DNA of 64,000 nt from Rosellinia necatrix (Eukaryota; Ascomycota; Sordariomycetes; Xylariales; Xylariaceae). The stretch spans positions 558,001 to 622,000 of the forward strand of contig JAGYVD010000010.1 in NCBI GenBank assembly GCA_021209875.1, written 5' to 3'. The notes under the pieces were generated by a model, which had not been told where the DNA came from, searched no databases, and was given only the letters and a program-made list of their open reading frames with translations. Within the stretch, counting starts at the first letter, position 1; each line of letters starts with the position of its first letter. The position numbers were made by a program, and so were the translations under genes. Below are positions 48,479 through 60,170 of the stretch, in pieces.

Positions 48479-50246
48479 TTACAAGTTCTTAATCGGGTAT
48501 CTCGTTCGCAAAATCTCGCCGTATTTGAGCAGGAAGAATGACACAGGAAGGAACAGAATGGCGATGAAAGCTAACGAACTATTCCCCCAACCATACCCAA
48601 GTTTTTCGTACAGCCTAAGACCGGCTAAGGGTAGGACAGCCCCCGCGACGGACCGAATTATGGTGTTCGAGGCCAGGGCGGAGGCGGCATAAATAGTGAA
48701 GGCGTCGACGAGATAAGTCTGAATGCAGAAAAATACCAGAACGTTGCCGACGCCGCCGAACGCAGTTCCGATAATGGGTACGATCCAATGGACTTTGTTC
48801 TGAGCTGTCCAGCCGTAGATGAACAAACCGATTGGAATAAGGCTGGCGCCTAAGGGAAGAAGCGGAAGGCGATATTCGGGCTTCATCCCCTTCTTCTCAG
48901 CGCCTGTCTCTTCAGCTAACTTATCCGCTTCAGCCGCCTTTCTCCGAAGGTATCTGTCCGAAGTTCCGCTATAAATGAAAACGCCGATGAAACTTCCGAC
49001 ACCTAAGCCTAAGAACGAAAGGCCGACGAGCGCCGTGGAGAAGCCGTATTGTCCCTGAAACACCTCGGTCATGGTGGTAAATTGGACGTATAGGTATCCA
49101 TAGGTAAGCGCAGTGTAGAGGGCCATGATGGCGACGATAGGCGAACGGAAGAACATCTTCACTGGGCGGATGGCGCTGCGCTTAAAAAAGTCCTTCGGCG
49201 ACAGGCCGATGTCCAATTTCGAGCGCAGGAGTTGGTTGCCAGTTTCCTTGCGTAGCCGCTCTGCCTTCCTCTGTAGTAAGACGGGTGCATAGCTCTCCTT
49301 CATCACTATCAACATCAGGATCGTTATGAAGCCGCTTATGATGGCCAGAAGCCAGAAATTCCACCGCCATCCCTTGGAGTCGGAAAGGAAGCCGCCGGCG
49401 ATGGGTCCGATAATGGGGCCGAGGAGGGGGCCGATACTGAATACAGCTAGGACAGTACCTCGATGCTTCTGTGGGATCATATCGGCGATTGTGCCGCCAC
49501 CGTTTGTAATGGGTGCGACGCCGAACAAGCCGGCTAGAAACCGAAAGGCGATTAGGGAGTCGAGGCTGGGTGCGAGGGCACAAGCAATTGAGAACGCTAC
49601 GAAGCCCACATTGCAAGCATGATAGACAGGGACACGGCCGTAAATCTCAGACAACGGCGCGAGTAGAATCGGACCGGCGGCGAACCCGATCAGGTAGACA
49701 GAGACGACAAAGGTCGCGATCTCAAGCGAGTTAGAGTGGAATTCCTCGAGAACCAGGGGCACACCCGGGGCGAATATGGCTGCGAAACAATCAGTATCCT
49801 CTCTACTGAAATGGGCGTGCTTTATACGCACATGACGCCAACGGCGATATAAACGTTTGAAAACTGACGCATCCCGAGTTGAGAACTTTGCGTGTCGTTG
49901 ACCAGTTGTATGGGTTTTCGGGGTCGTCTTCTGAGTCCCACCAGACAATGTTGGGGTCGTCCTTGTCGTCGTCATCGGCCGTACCTTTCTTAACCGGCCT
50001 TGCTTTTTCTACATCGCCGGCCGTGTGCTCTGCAGTCGCGCCTGACCGTCTTCTCTGGTCTTCGATCGATCTTAACCTCTTGAGCTCACCCTCCCTGTCT
50101 AAAACATAACCAGCGCTGGAGGGTATGTCAGCATCGTGCCCTTCTTCCGCGGCTTGCGTCATCTTCCGCTCAAGCTGTAGATGGTCTGCCTTATCCCGAT
50201 CACCATCCGCGTGCGCCGTGGCAACCGTCGAAGCGGTGTCCGACAT
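48479..50246 (-). CDS. MFS transporter, DHA1 (multidrug/polyamine-type)
   Basis: Plasma-membrane exporter-type MFS protein. Two exons, 50246-49832 and 49779-48479, with a 52-nt intron, give 571 residues. The splice restores SPLASSIFAPGVPLVLEEF, which is family-typical. The N-terminal ~115 residues are cytosolic, charged and Asp-rich, ending in DPENPYNWSTTRK, the usual signature before segment 1. Motif A appears as APLSEIYGRVPVY and motif C-like as GPLLGPIIGPIAGGF; about 12 membrane segments are visible. The start is the ATG at 50246 because the open frame reaches further only via TTG. All expected motifs are intact, unlike the MFS gene at 40.8 kb. Its close convergence with the Zn2Cys6 gene suggests joint function. 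Confidence 0.92.
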
Positions 50247-53200
50247 GGTACCCAGATCCCACGTTTCGAAAGCCAAGTGATGGAAAGGTTTTTGAGTACA
50301 CTAGGCTCAACCTAATCCCCACATGTTAAAAAAAAAAAAACTCCCGGATCTCCAAGACTGGCCACGCTTCAAGCGGCCTGTATGTATGTAGCTTGGGGCT
50401 GGTTAAAGACAAAAGCTCGGGGAATATCTCCGCTTAAACCCGCGATCAATGTGATTAGTAACGAGAAATGGAAGACAAGAAGCAGGAAACAGGAAACAGG
50501 AAGCCGGGGACAGGAGTTGGGGTACATCTAAACCAGTAGACCGGGGTAGAGGAGAACGGATCAATGGACCGACACGGGAAAGGAAGCTCCAACTATTTAT
50601 TCATCTACTTTGGTCATAGTTCTGGTTTGATGGCACAATGATCACGACACCTCAAAGGAATTTCAATCCCGCTCACAGCACAAATACTGCATTACGATTC
50701 GGATAACTAACGGCTGTGACATAGTGTATAAATAACCACCATCCCGTGACGGATGCTAAGCAGGCCCGAATACTCTGCCCGGCACGGCATTCGGTACAAT
50801 AGTAAGTGCCATTAGATAGCAGCTGAGTCGTACACCACATTTTGCAGGATGGTCCCCCATTCATAACTACCTAAGCTAGTGCATAATGCTTCCCCTGACC
50901 AGGGACCTAACCCAAACCGAGGTTTTACCTAGCCGGATTAGGAGAAGGATTGAGCTATCATTGGTCCTTGATCTGTCTAGACAGCTTTCTTTCACAGATT
51001 TGGCCGTCTTGAGAAAAATCCCGAATCCCGCTGTTTATGTAGCTTCATTGTGAAGTTGTGCAACCCCGGGGCAGCCCAGTTCTCGGCCAAGTAACATCCG
51101 AGATCTAAGTCGGAATATACCGTATTGCTTGTAGATAGGCCATTTCGGCTGTGAGTCTGTGATGGCTGAATACTCCAAACAAGCTACCTGGAGCACACGT
51201 GGCGTATGAGTGTGTTAAAACCCGACTATTGCCACGAACCCCGCCTTATCTGTTTTAAATGATGCGAAACATACCAAAAGCCTATCGTCATGAGTACTTT
51301 GAGTACTTGCTAAATTGGCGTTGCAAATGGGCTGTAAGGATTGCTCAGTTGATGCTAGATTAGTTGGTGGACATTCACCAACACCATGCCCGTTGCTTTC
51401 TAATGTTCGAGCATTCTGCTCAGCGGTTGAACGGACAGGTATGAAATATACACATACATAGGACGAACAGATCATCCGTGTTATGTCATCCCAGGTGGGT
51501 GGGCTCCTCCCATCCTACGGCGCGGAGGGTCGGAGGGTCGGAGTGACATGGTTCTTAAGCTTTGTCGCTTTTGAGGTGCGCAACGAATTGGGCTTGGCGT
51601 ACGGGCCGTTTCTACTAAGGCTCGGCAGAACCCGACATTATGTACCGCCTATCTAAAGCAGGTAGGTAAGTAGGTATAGAGTTACTTTATGTATCGTTTA
51701 CATGAAGAAAGAATGGCCCATCAAACAATGTATTTATTATCAATAATCATTCTGGTTGTATTCTAGTATAACGGATCGCCCTTGGGTATTTACTATGCCA
51801 GTTGTGGTGGTCCCCTCTTACCCCCTTACCCAGGTACTCCGTAGTTGCTTGGACTTCTATCAATTTAAAGCCAAGGTATTGCTATATCCTATCCAAATGA
51901 CCATAAATCGGCTATAGTATCGACACCCCCTCCATACATAGACATATCTTTGTTTTGACGGAGGATGGGTTGTGCGCCTATGAGCTCCAGGAAGGCTCAG
52001 TCCCTGACCTGTCTGGAGTCGGCACGGATTTTTGACCGAATTCATGAACTGCATCGTCCATCATTATCTCCCTCGTCTTATTGGGCTTTAAATTCTTGGG
52101 TATAGTGACGGTTCTATGTCAGAACTTATTCTCGACCATGGGACGGACTGCCATGCTGGATTCTTCTGTCGTCAAAAATACTACGCCTGCCCGGATCACT
52201 GGCTGGTCGTTCGAGTCGGTAGCACCCCGCGTGCTTGCCAGATAAATGAGATCCATTCGAAGATTAGTACAGACAGCCACAGGGTTTCTAACACTGGGGA
52301 GCCGCACCCTAAGCTGGAGAATGCAGAGGGCCTCAAGTCAGCTCTTGTCTAGGCAGGTGTTCTATGATCGGCCTTGTCTAATTGGGTCTCTGAAATGAAT
52401 GGAAGTTGCTAGGATTGTTTATTGTTGGGGCTTCATTCTTCCATTCGCTATCTAACTTGAATGTCATATGATCAGCATGTGTAGGAATCTAGGTAGAGAT
52501 ATTGAACTGAAAGCCTAGCGCTCTAAGCTTCGTATTTATTTTTCTTTTTTCTTTCTCACCGGCTGAGTCAAGCCTCCGTGGCATCTCCCCAGCTATGCCA
52601 AAGGCACGAGTCTGTTGCAGGGTTAATTGGCAACCCATTTAGATAGAGCGTATTATAAGCGCCTCTCCCATCATCGTAGATCAGTTTGAGGTCTAGTATA
52701 TTCGCAAGCTAACCTGCGAGGCTGTTCCATGATAGCAGACCCACGACCACTGTCAAATGGGCGACCTTAATAACATCATCCCTCAAACCTCCAACTTCTC
52801 TACCGAACACACTCTAGAAGATCTCCTGCAACATTTTATAGTCGTCGTACCAGATCTAGCCGTTTTTAAGGTGAAATCTGTATATCACAAGGCACATCGG
52901 TATTTAGTGTCGGGGGTACCTACATATCAGATGATTCAGCCAATACAATTACAGCTTTGGCCGGATCGGGTTAATCCATACTATATGCACATATTAGAGC
53001 AGAACACTGCATAGTTATAAGTGAATTAGGCATCTGCTTCTTTTACTACTACGGCTTAGGAGGTATTTTTCCTTCTTTTATTATCAAAATGCGCCCCCTA
53101 TCCATATCGGTAGAGACAAGGAACAGGATGGGACCAGAGACGCAATCTAATACTAGGATAGCAACTACATTCGATCACGGCACGAATGGCTTTAGTTCGT

Positions 53201-53436
53201 TGGATTGAGATAGTGGTCAGGCTATCCCGTTTTGCTAACGAATACGCCGTATTGACATGCCGTAACACGGGATTGCCCCACACCGACAGACTTCAAGGCA
53301 TCCGAGTCGACTCTGTCTATGCTCTAGGTTAGGCACAGCAGGCAGACAGCGCAAACAATTTGGGCACAAAAAGCGAGTATACCCCATCCCAAGTGTCGAA
53401 GATCATGTTCTCCATGAACTGCAACTCAATCGCATC
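50247..53436. other. Gene-poor region upstream of methyltransferase
   Basis: About 3.2 kb with no convincing gene. It is AT-richer than the neighbouring genes. An 85-codon ATG-started frame at 52757-53014 has no recognised similarity; it could be a small orphan or a decayed remnant. A GGTA repeat lies near 51661-51675. Confidence 0.45.
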
Positions 53437-54342
53437 ATGTCGAGCGCGACCGACTCCGTTCCGCCCCCGGTCAGAGGGCTAAGCACGTCAGACGTGGCCG
53501 GGAAGATCAAGGTCACCTTCACGGGCGTAACCGAGACGCTGCTGATCCCGCTCCTGGGCCGCGCCGTGGATGCCGCAACGCAGAGCCCCATCCTCGGAGA
53601 CCCGTACGCCAAGGGCGTGATGCAGAAGCTCAACTACGACTTCGAAAAGCTTCCCATGCCGCCCACTCACGCGGCCGCTGTCGCACTGCGCACACGTTTC
53701 TACGATCGGTGGGCCAGGGCCTTCCTGGCCGCCCATCCTCGCGCCACGGTGCTGCACCTCGCTTGTGGGCTGGACAGTCGCAACCAGAGGGTGGATTGGG
53801 GGCCCGGTGTGCGTTGGATCGATATCGATCTCCCCGAGGTGGTCGAGCTTCGCGGCCAAGTGCTCCCCACGACGCTCCCAGGGCGGGATTACCGGCTCGT
53901 GGCTGCCGACGTCACGCATGACGCGTGGCTGGAGCAAGTTCCGACCGACTGTCCCGTCCTCGTCGTCATGGAGGGGCTTGTGTCGTATCTATCACCGGAC
54001 GATGCGACCAGACTGCTGGAGCGGTTGGCCGGACGCCTCGGAGAGGGTGAGCTGCATTTCGACTCGATGAACTCCGCGGTTCTGAAAGCGAGCCGAAAGG
54101 ACACTAAGGCGGCTGTCAATCAGACGGGGTCGGTGTACAAGTGGGCAGTGGACGATGTGAAGGATATCGAGAAGATCCACCACAGCCTCCGCCTGCTCGA
54201 GGCCGTTCGCTACATCGAGGCGGCCGGGGTGGAGGAGTTTCCTCTCTTGACCCGGGTCGGATACTACATGATGTCATGGGTGCCGAGCCTGCGGGATAGC
54301 GTGCGGTTTGTTCGCTTTGGCTTTTCTGAGGATGCGAGATGA
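53437..54342 (+). CDS. LCMT/TcmP-type SAM-dependent methyltransferase
   Basis: Class I methyltransferase of the leucine carboxyl methyltransferase / polyketide O-methyltransferase superfamily, probably acting on a small molecule. Uninterrupted frame of 301 residues. The AdoMet-binding motif is VLHLACGLDSR (105-115), with the acidic ribose-binding stretch WIDIDLPEV (127-135) and VMEGLVSYL (177-185); these match the TcmP/LCMT subgroup. The N-terminal segment SPILGDPYAKGVMQ also fits. It lacks the extra domains of PPM1/PPM2 and the PP2A-specific features, so a metabolic rather than protein methyltransferase is more likely. The gene is GC-rich and intronless in an AT-richer, gene-poor stretch, which would fit acquisition from bacteria, although intronless fungal copies are also known. 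The start ATG at 53437 is the first in frame. Confidence 0.9.
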   Translation: MSSATDSVPPPVRGLSTSDVAGKIKVTFTGVTETLLIPLLGRAVDAATQSPILGDPYAKGVMQKLNYDFEKLPMPPTHAAAVALRTRFYDRWARAFLAAHPRATVLHLACGLDSRNQRVDWGPGVRWIDIDLPEVVELRGQVLPTTLPGRDYRLVAADVTHDAWLEQVPTDCPVLVVMEGLVSYLSPDDATRLLERLAGRLGEGELHFDSMNSAVLKASRKDTKAAVNQTGSVYKWAVDDVKDIEKIHHSLRLLEAVRYIEAAGVEEFPLLTRVGYYMMSWVPSLRDSVRFVRFGFSEDAR

Positions 54343-55283
54343 AGGTGCTGTATGTATGTCCTTTTATCTCAACTAGGGAATTATCAGGACCGGAGCGAAG
54401 GAAGAAGGAAGGGGCCAACCCGAAGATGGAGATGAAGAAAGCTTGGATGGGGGAGGGCAAGGTTGGAGGCGATGTCTGGCATTCTGCACTGCATACTATC
54501 CATTACTTATATTTACCGTAATATTTTGATGTTAGATAGGTATTATTACTACCTATCTACCTACCTAGGTAAGGTAGAGACGTGTGTATATACTCACACC
54601 TACTACTTAAGGTACCTAGTGTCTAGGTACCTACCTACAAGCAATTCTCTCTATCAAGTTTAGAGGACTGCGTTACACAAAGTTCCAGTTTGTTTGAGAT
54701 GCATGCAAGAGAAAGGCACCCGCCTCTATGACCAACCACCTTGTCGCGCACCTGCCAAACATGCAAACGCACTTGGGCACCTACCTACCTACCTACCTAC
54801 CTACCTACCTCCCTACCTAGGTAGGTAGGTACGCACTAAGTTTTAAATACTCACATGTATATAAGAAGACCCCTAGTCTAACTAGGTGTGTCTTTCACTT
54901 AAGTCATTCCCTTCCCCGCCTCCACCAAGTATCTTGATCTCGCATTTACCTCACCTCGCGACACATCATCACCACCATCATCATCATCGTCATCGTCACC
55001 ACTACCACCACCATCTTCTTTTTCTATGCCTTCTTCTTCTTCTTCTTCTTCTTCAGAACTCAACTCTAACGCAATCGTTATTTGAAGCGCCGCACTTTCT
55101 TCTACATCAGAATCAAGAACGCCTGTTCATTCCATCCACACCTGCATCCAACCTTGAATTAACTCAACAAGTTCAGGTATACCATTGTCAGATCGCCGGT
55201 AGCGGCATCTCCTCCTGTCGTTTTCACCAAGCCGAGCACAATTTGCCAATCGAGTCCACCCGACGCTGGCGACTACAACAAAC
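54343..55283. other. Intergenic with TACC repeats; leader of F-box/ankyrin gene
   Basis: Contains a tandem TACC array with an inverted GGTA end (about 54777-54832) and several TACCTAGGTA words (54560-54640). From about 54955 the DNA is CAT/CAC- and CTT-rich, typical of a fungal 5' leader. No gene or RNA is seen. Confidence 0.5.
54777..54832. repeat. (TACC)n / (GGTA)n inverted tetranucleotide array
   Basis: About ten CTAC units followed by CTAGGTAGGTAGGTAC, giving a foldback structure. Confidence 0.85.
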
Positions 55284-56936
55284 ATGGCTTTGTGTAAGAA
55301 GCTGAGGCAGATGGCCCTCTGCGAGCCCGCCAGCTTGGCGACCTTACCGCCGGAGATTGTGTTGAACATTCTCGGCTCTCTGGATATGAAAGATTGGTTT
55401 TCTCTCACCCGAACTTGCCGGCGTCTGTCCATAGTAGCGGTGGCCGAATTAGATAAATATAACGCCGAGGAAGGGGAGTACTACGCCCTCTGGTACGCCT
55501 GCGTTGCGAACAAACCCGCTATTCTTTTGCATCAAATAGCCCACGATGTTACCATCGTTAACCGATATTTTACTTCCAACTTCTCCAACAAGAGAGTAGA
55601 CTTTCGATTTGGCCGGGACATGACTCCTTTGGCTGTTTCCATTCTTGCCGCCAGAGACGCGATCGTCCGCATACTTCTCGCCAACGGCGCAGATCCCAAT
55701 CTCCCCGACCGAAAGCCTATATTGGGGAACGAGGTGCTTTGGTATCCTATCAACTGGGCAGTAGTTCCTAAACGCAAAAGTTCTGTGCCCATCATAAAAC
55801 TGCTGAGCGGCCACGGTGCCGATATGAACCAGGTCCCCAAAATCTATGCCGAGCGGGTCTCCGGTTACCCCAAAGGTTTAAGATGCCCCCCTATTTTCCG
55901 CCTTCTCACGCTTGAGAAGCCGCGATTTCATAGTGTACACGGGAAGCCAACTACATGTGAAACGTTTAACCGGGATCTTTGCAAGGTCCAAGACTTACGC
56001 CTTCGGCAGCTTATTGCCCTTCTACAGAGTGGAGCAAATCCCAACCAGCAATACGACCGAGACCTTGTGACACCGATCTTTTTTCTGCTGACCAGTCTCG
56101 CTACCTACACCCCATCATTTTACTTCGAAAACCGGCTTATTTTAAGCCATGAAGGAGATGCCCAGGCCGACATCATCAATGAGATTGTTGTCTCGTTTTT
56201 GGACACCCTCCACCGCTTTGGTGCCGACATCTATGGGCTAGGCAATACGTACGTCTACCCACGACCGCTGATAGGTGACAAGCCTTTCGATAATACCGAA
56301 ACGCCCTTACACGCGGCCTGTAGGTTGAATGATCGTCACAAACCCATCATTTCCTGGTTTCTGCGTAACGGCGCATCCATTGAAAGCTGCAGCCAAACTA
56401 AAAAGACGCCCTTCATGGATTATTGCAGCTCGATATTCACGGACGTGGACATGTTCCGAGAATTCCTCGGCAACCGTCCAATTATCAATAGCAAGGACGC
56501 CCTAGGCCGTACGGCGCTCCACTACCTTTGTGCCAATCACAGGTTGCGGCCTCAGGTCAAAGAGAAGGCGGTACGAATGATTCTCGATAGGGGGGCTGAT
56601 CCCACTGCCGTCGATTTGAGCGGCCACATTCCAGCCGATGATGTCCTTTTGCCAGGCGTGGTTTTATCTCCCGAAGAAGATGTGATTGTCATGCTAGAGG
56701 AGGCGGTTAGAGGGCGGGAGGCTCAACAAAAGAAGCGAAAGGATCGTACGCAGGGGAAAGGGGCCAAGAAGCGCAAGAGTTTACCGAAACATCGCACTAT
56801 GGCAACTAATAACTACGAGAACGGGCAAACCAGTGATACGGCCGGTATTACCAATGTCTGGAGTCGGAGTCGGAGTGGCTTCGCCACGGGGGAAATTCAG
56901 ATGGAAGATATTCAGTTAGGGCGCGCTGAGGAATAA
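55284..56936 (+). CDS. F-box protein with ankyrin-type repeats
   Basis: Likely substrate adaptor of an SCF-type ubiquitin ligase, or a lineage-expanded F-box protein of unknown target. Uninterrupted frame of 550 residues. The F-box is at about 18-60 (LATLPPEIVLNILGSLDMKDWFSL, then TCRRL). Ankyrin-like helices follow: TPLAVSILAARDAIVRILLANGADPN (about 113-138), VPIIKLLSGHGADMNQ, LIALLQSGANPNQQ, ETPLHAACRL, GRTALHYLCANH and ILDRGADPTAVD. The C-terminal ~90 residues are basic (KKRKDR, KKRKS) and may be a nuclear signal. The ATG is the first in frame. The TAA at 56934 is followed by 75 more open codons in the same frame, ending with TGA at 57162, with a Gly/Arg-rich composition like a natural tail, so the annotated end may be a truncation. 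Confidence 0.88.
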   Translation: MALCKKLRQMALCEPASLATLPPEIVLNILGSLDMKDWFSLTRTCRRLSIVAVAELDKYNAEEGEYYALWYACVANKPAILLHQIAHDVTIVNRYFTSNFSNKRVDFRFGRDMTPLAVSILAARDAIVRILLANGADPNLPDRKPILGNEVLWYPINWAVVPKRKSSVPIIKLLSGHGADMNQVPKIYAERVSGYPKGLRCPPIFRLLTLEKPRFHSVHGKPTTCETFNRDLCKVQDLRLRQLIALLQSGANPNQQYDRDLVTPIFFLLTSLATYTPSFYFENRLILSHEGDAQADIINEIVVSFLDTLHRFGADIYGLGNTYVYPRPLIGDKPFDNTETPLHAACRLNDRHKPIISWFLRNGASIESCSQTKKTPFMDYCSSIFTDVDMFREFLGNRPIINSKDALGRTALHYLCANHRLRPQVKEKAVRMILDRGADPTAVDLSGHIPADDVLLPGVVLSPEEDVIVMLEEAVRGREAQQKKRKDRTQGKGAKKRKSLPKHRTMATNNYENGQTSDTAGITNVWSRSRSGFATGEIQMEDIQLGRAEE

Positions 56937-57164
56937 GCGGCAGAGGAGGCGGCAAGGGAAGGCTATAGCTACGGTGACGACCATGTACAAGGTCGGCAGG
57001 ATGCTTCCCCTAAAGACCATGACCAGAGCACCCAAGAGGGCAACCAAACGACTCCCCAGGGCGGATTCCGAGGCGGATTCCACGGGAATATTCGAGGCAA
57101 CAGATACTACCGTCGTGCTCGGAGAACTAATCTACCCAAACAAACCACGCCACAGACGCAATGA

Positions 57165-57933
57165 AGGCGGTCACAATAAAACCAAACGCTATTGGCAAGC
57201 TTGCCGAAAGGATCCTCATTAACCAATATCCAAAGAATGAAGCTGGGTTTGAGCGCCACATTGTTCTTTTATCTCTCGGGAGCTACTATAGGTAGTGGTG
57301 ATTAAGCGATGGCTCATACACCCAAAGCCTTGTTCGCTGGTCCGCTAGTGTATCAGCAGGCGATATTGGTGGGTGTAATAGATGGACGAAGCGACTTAAG
57401 AGACTCGATGATTTGCTTACTCTTCCTGATTCTAGTTCTTCTTTACATAACATGTAAATGCGGGAATCAGAATGTCCACCTTACGAGGGAAGGATCGGGT
57501 GGATAGAGGGAAGGAAGGGGTGCAGTGAAAGGTCGGATTGAACTCGGGATTCTGGTTCTTGAACGAGAGAAATGGAAACCTTGTATGCAAAGCCTATCAC
57601 CCTGTGTGTGAGAGCTAGGTGCCTAGGTAGATACTATGCTCAATACATAGACATTGATATAATACATGGGTCATCATAAATTGTATAGCGCCCGTACGGC
57701 ACTCTGGGGACATGGGGAAACGGGAACAGACTAAAATGCATTGGAGAGCACACTGATGTTTCTTCGTCTCCTTTGTAGTCTATGCTTAGTATTAATAGCC
57801 GTAAATTCTAAAACCCGAAACCTTTTCAACACTACTCTGCAACCTTTTTTTGGATCTCGGTTACTACGTCCCTCATTACCCGTTACCCTCCGCCTCTACA
57901 TGACGTAGCTGCCACCCACCTGGTGTCTACACT
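57165..57933. other. Intergenic, between F-box and pyruvate kinase genes
   Basis: Converging 3' flanks; a TAGGTGCCTAGGTAG palindromic word lies near 57617. No gene or RNA is seen. Confidence 0.5.
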
Positions 57934-59924
57934 CTATTCTAGCTGACCAATTCCGAGGTGCTCGGGGTCGGCCTTGACGATACGGATCGTGTTGGTGTTG
58001 CCCATGCCGCCTCTCCAGCCTTGGACAACGACGACAGCCTCGCCACGGGCTATCACATTAAGTTTGAGCGCCTGGTTAATTCCCCAGCCAATGCGCTTGT
58101 CCACATCTTCCTGCCAGTTGACCTTGTCGAAATCGGGCTTCTTCTCGGGGAACAAGAATGGATAGACACCGCGGTATAAATGGCCGTACCGACTGGCGCT
58201 AGGCGTACGGGTTACCATGAAGATGGGGCAGACGGGTCGGTACTTGCTCAGCAGCCTAGCTGAGTCACCTGAGGTAGACAGAACGATGATACCGCCGGCA
58301 TTGAGGTCGAGAGAGGCCCGCACCGCCGCCATGGCGACAGACTCAACCACGGAGACTGGTCGTTTCACGATGGAGCAAAGCTCCTCGAAGTGGCTCACAT
58401 AGGGAATGGAATTCTCGGCCTTGATGCATGCCTCGTGCATCTCGCTAACGGCCTTAACGGGGTAGGCACCCTTGGCCGTCTCGCCCTAGATAGGATAGTT
58501 AGACAATGAAAATGTGGTAAACAAGGTGCCTGGGGTCAATATAACTTACAGACAACATGACACAGTCAGCGCCGTCTGTGATGGCATTGCCTACGTCGGA
58601 CACCTCAGCGCGGGTCGGACGGGGGTTCTTGATCATGCTTTCGAGCTATAATTATATGAGCGTATGTAGAAGTGAGGTAGGAGGTAAAAGGGTTCAAACC
58701 ATCTGGGTAGCGCATATGACGGGCTTGCCAGCGATATTGCACATGGCAATGAGTTTTTTCTGGGCCGCGAAAACCTCGGCAGCCGGAATCTCAATACCCA
58801 AGTCACCGCGAGCCACCATCTAGGTACCAGGTTAGATATTGGTCCACTTTGTCATACGGTCGACAAAAGGTGATGGGATCAAGTGAAGAGTTGGCAGAAA
58901 TGTATGATAGGATTGCAGTGGAGAAACAGGAGAGCTTACGACGCCATCTGTCTCGCGAAGAATCTCGCGGAAGTTGTTAAGTCCCTGTCGGTTTTCGATC
59001 TTGGCAATGATTTGGATATGTTTTCCCTCCTCGCCGAGGACGGTCCGGATATCCCGGATATCTTGGCCACGACGAATAAAAGAAGCGAAGACCATGTCAA
59101 CATTGTTCTTGACACCAAATCTCAGATCATTCTTATCCTTCTCCGAGAGAGCAGGTAGATCGACATCAGTGTCAGGCAGGTTGACGCCCTTTCGGGAGCT
59201 GACAAAACCATCGTTGAGAGCCTTGACCTTGACCGTCTTGTCGTCAAGAACTTCGATGACCTCGAAGGCCAGGATGCCGTCATCAACGTAGATGGTACGG
59301 CCAGGGGTGATAACCTTCGTGATGTTCTTATAGTCGACGTACATATTTTCTGTGTCACAAGCAGTGGCGTACTTTTCATCCGTGGTAAAATTCATGATGG
59401 TACCGGCAGACAAGGGAAGATCCTCATCCCCCTTGGTATTACCGGTTCTAATTTCGGGTCCCTTGGTATCTAGGGCAATGGCGACAGGGCGACCAGGCTG
59501 GGCCTTCTCGGCAGCTCGGGCATTGTCAATGACAGACTGGTGGTATTCTAGTGACGAGATTATCAGCACTTTACATCCAAGCTCACTTTTGTCCATGCCG
59601 GCCCAATCCGGGTAGGAACGTCGACACAGCGCCCTCAGAGGCTACTGTGTCCCGCCTCGACAAAAGGAATCGGGGCAAGCTCATACCGTAAGAGCCGTGC
59701 GAAAAGTTCATGCGGACGACATTGAGACCAGCAGTGCGCAGCTTGTTGATAGCCTCGACGGAGTTTGTCTTGGGACCAATTGTGCAGATGATGGAGGACC
59801 GGCGGTAATTGTGCTCGGGTGAGTAGGCGGTATCCAGGGAGGCGAGCCACTCGATCTTGTTACCAAGGTTGAGGTGGTCGAGGGCGTTGGTCACGATGGA
59901 CTGTCTTCGCTTATGCAAGGCCAT
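57934..59924 (-). CDS. PYK1: Pyruvate kinase
   Basis: Converts phosphoenolpyruvate and ADP to pyruvate and ATP in the last step of cytosolic glycolysis. Five exons, 59924-59687, 59547-58940, 58819-58700, 58645-58550 and 58485-57934, give 537 residues. Introns are 139, 120, 54 and 64 nt; intron 3 has a less usual GTTTGA donor. Family blocks include [30 protein letters not shown] (formed across intron 1), [26 protein letters not shown] and [11 protein letters not shown] (formed across intron 2). [20 protein letters not shown] spans intron 3, and [12 protein letters not shown] spans intron 4. The C-terminal regulatory domain is complete. The start ATG at 59924 has a good context (CACAATGGCC). 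Length and all catalytic residues (Arg, Lys and Glu/Asp metal ligands) are as expected. Probably highly expressed and essential. Confidence 0.97.
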
Positions 59925-60120
59925 TGTGAGAGGAGGGGGAGCACGAGGATTGGGGGATCGTGTTGCCGGAAGATGGGCTTAAGGACAAGCGGGGACTGCG
60001 GCTGGTAAAGAAGAGGACCGTTAGTAGAATGAACAGGTCCTGGTGAGGACGGATAGAAGATACACGGTATTTATTAGATAGCCAGTTGCAGAGAGAGCAG
60101 CTCGGACACGCAAGGGGGCG

Positions 60121-60170
60121 TGAGCGAGTGAGTGAGTGAGTGAGTGGGTGGGTGGGTGAGTGAGTGAGTG
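60121..60170. repeat. (GTGA)n/(GTGG)n microsatellite
   Basis: About twelve tetramer units (TGAG, then TGGG, then TGAG) in the pyruvate kinase upstream region. Confidence 0.85.
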
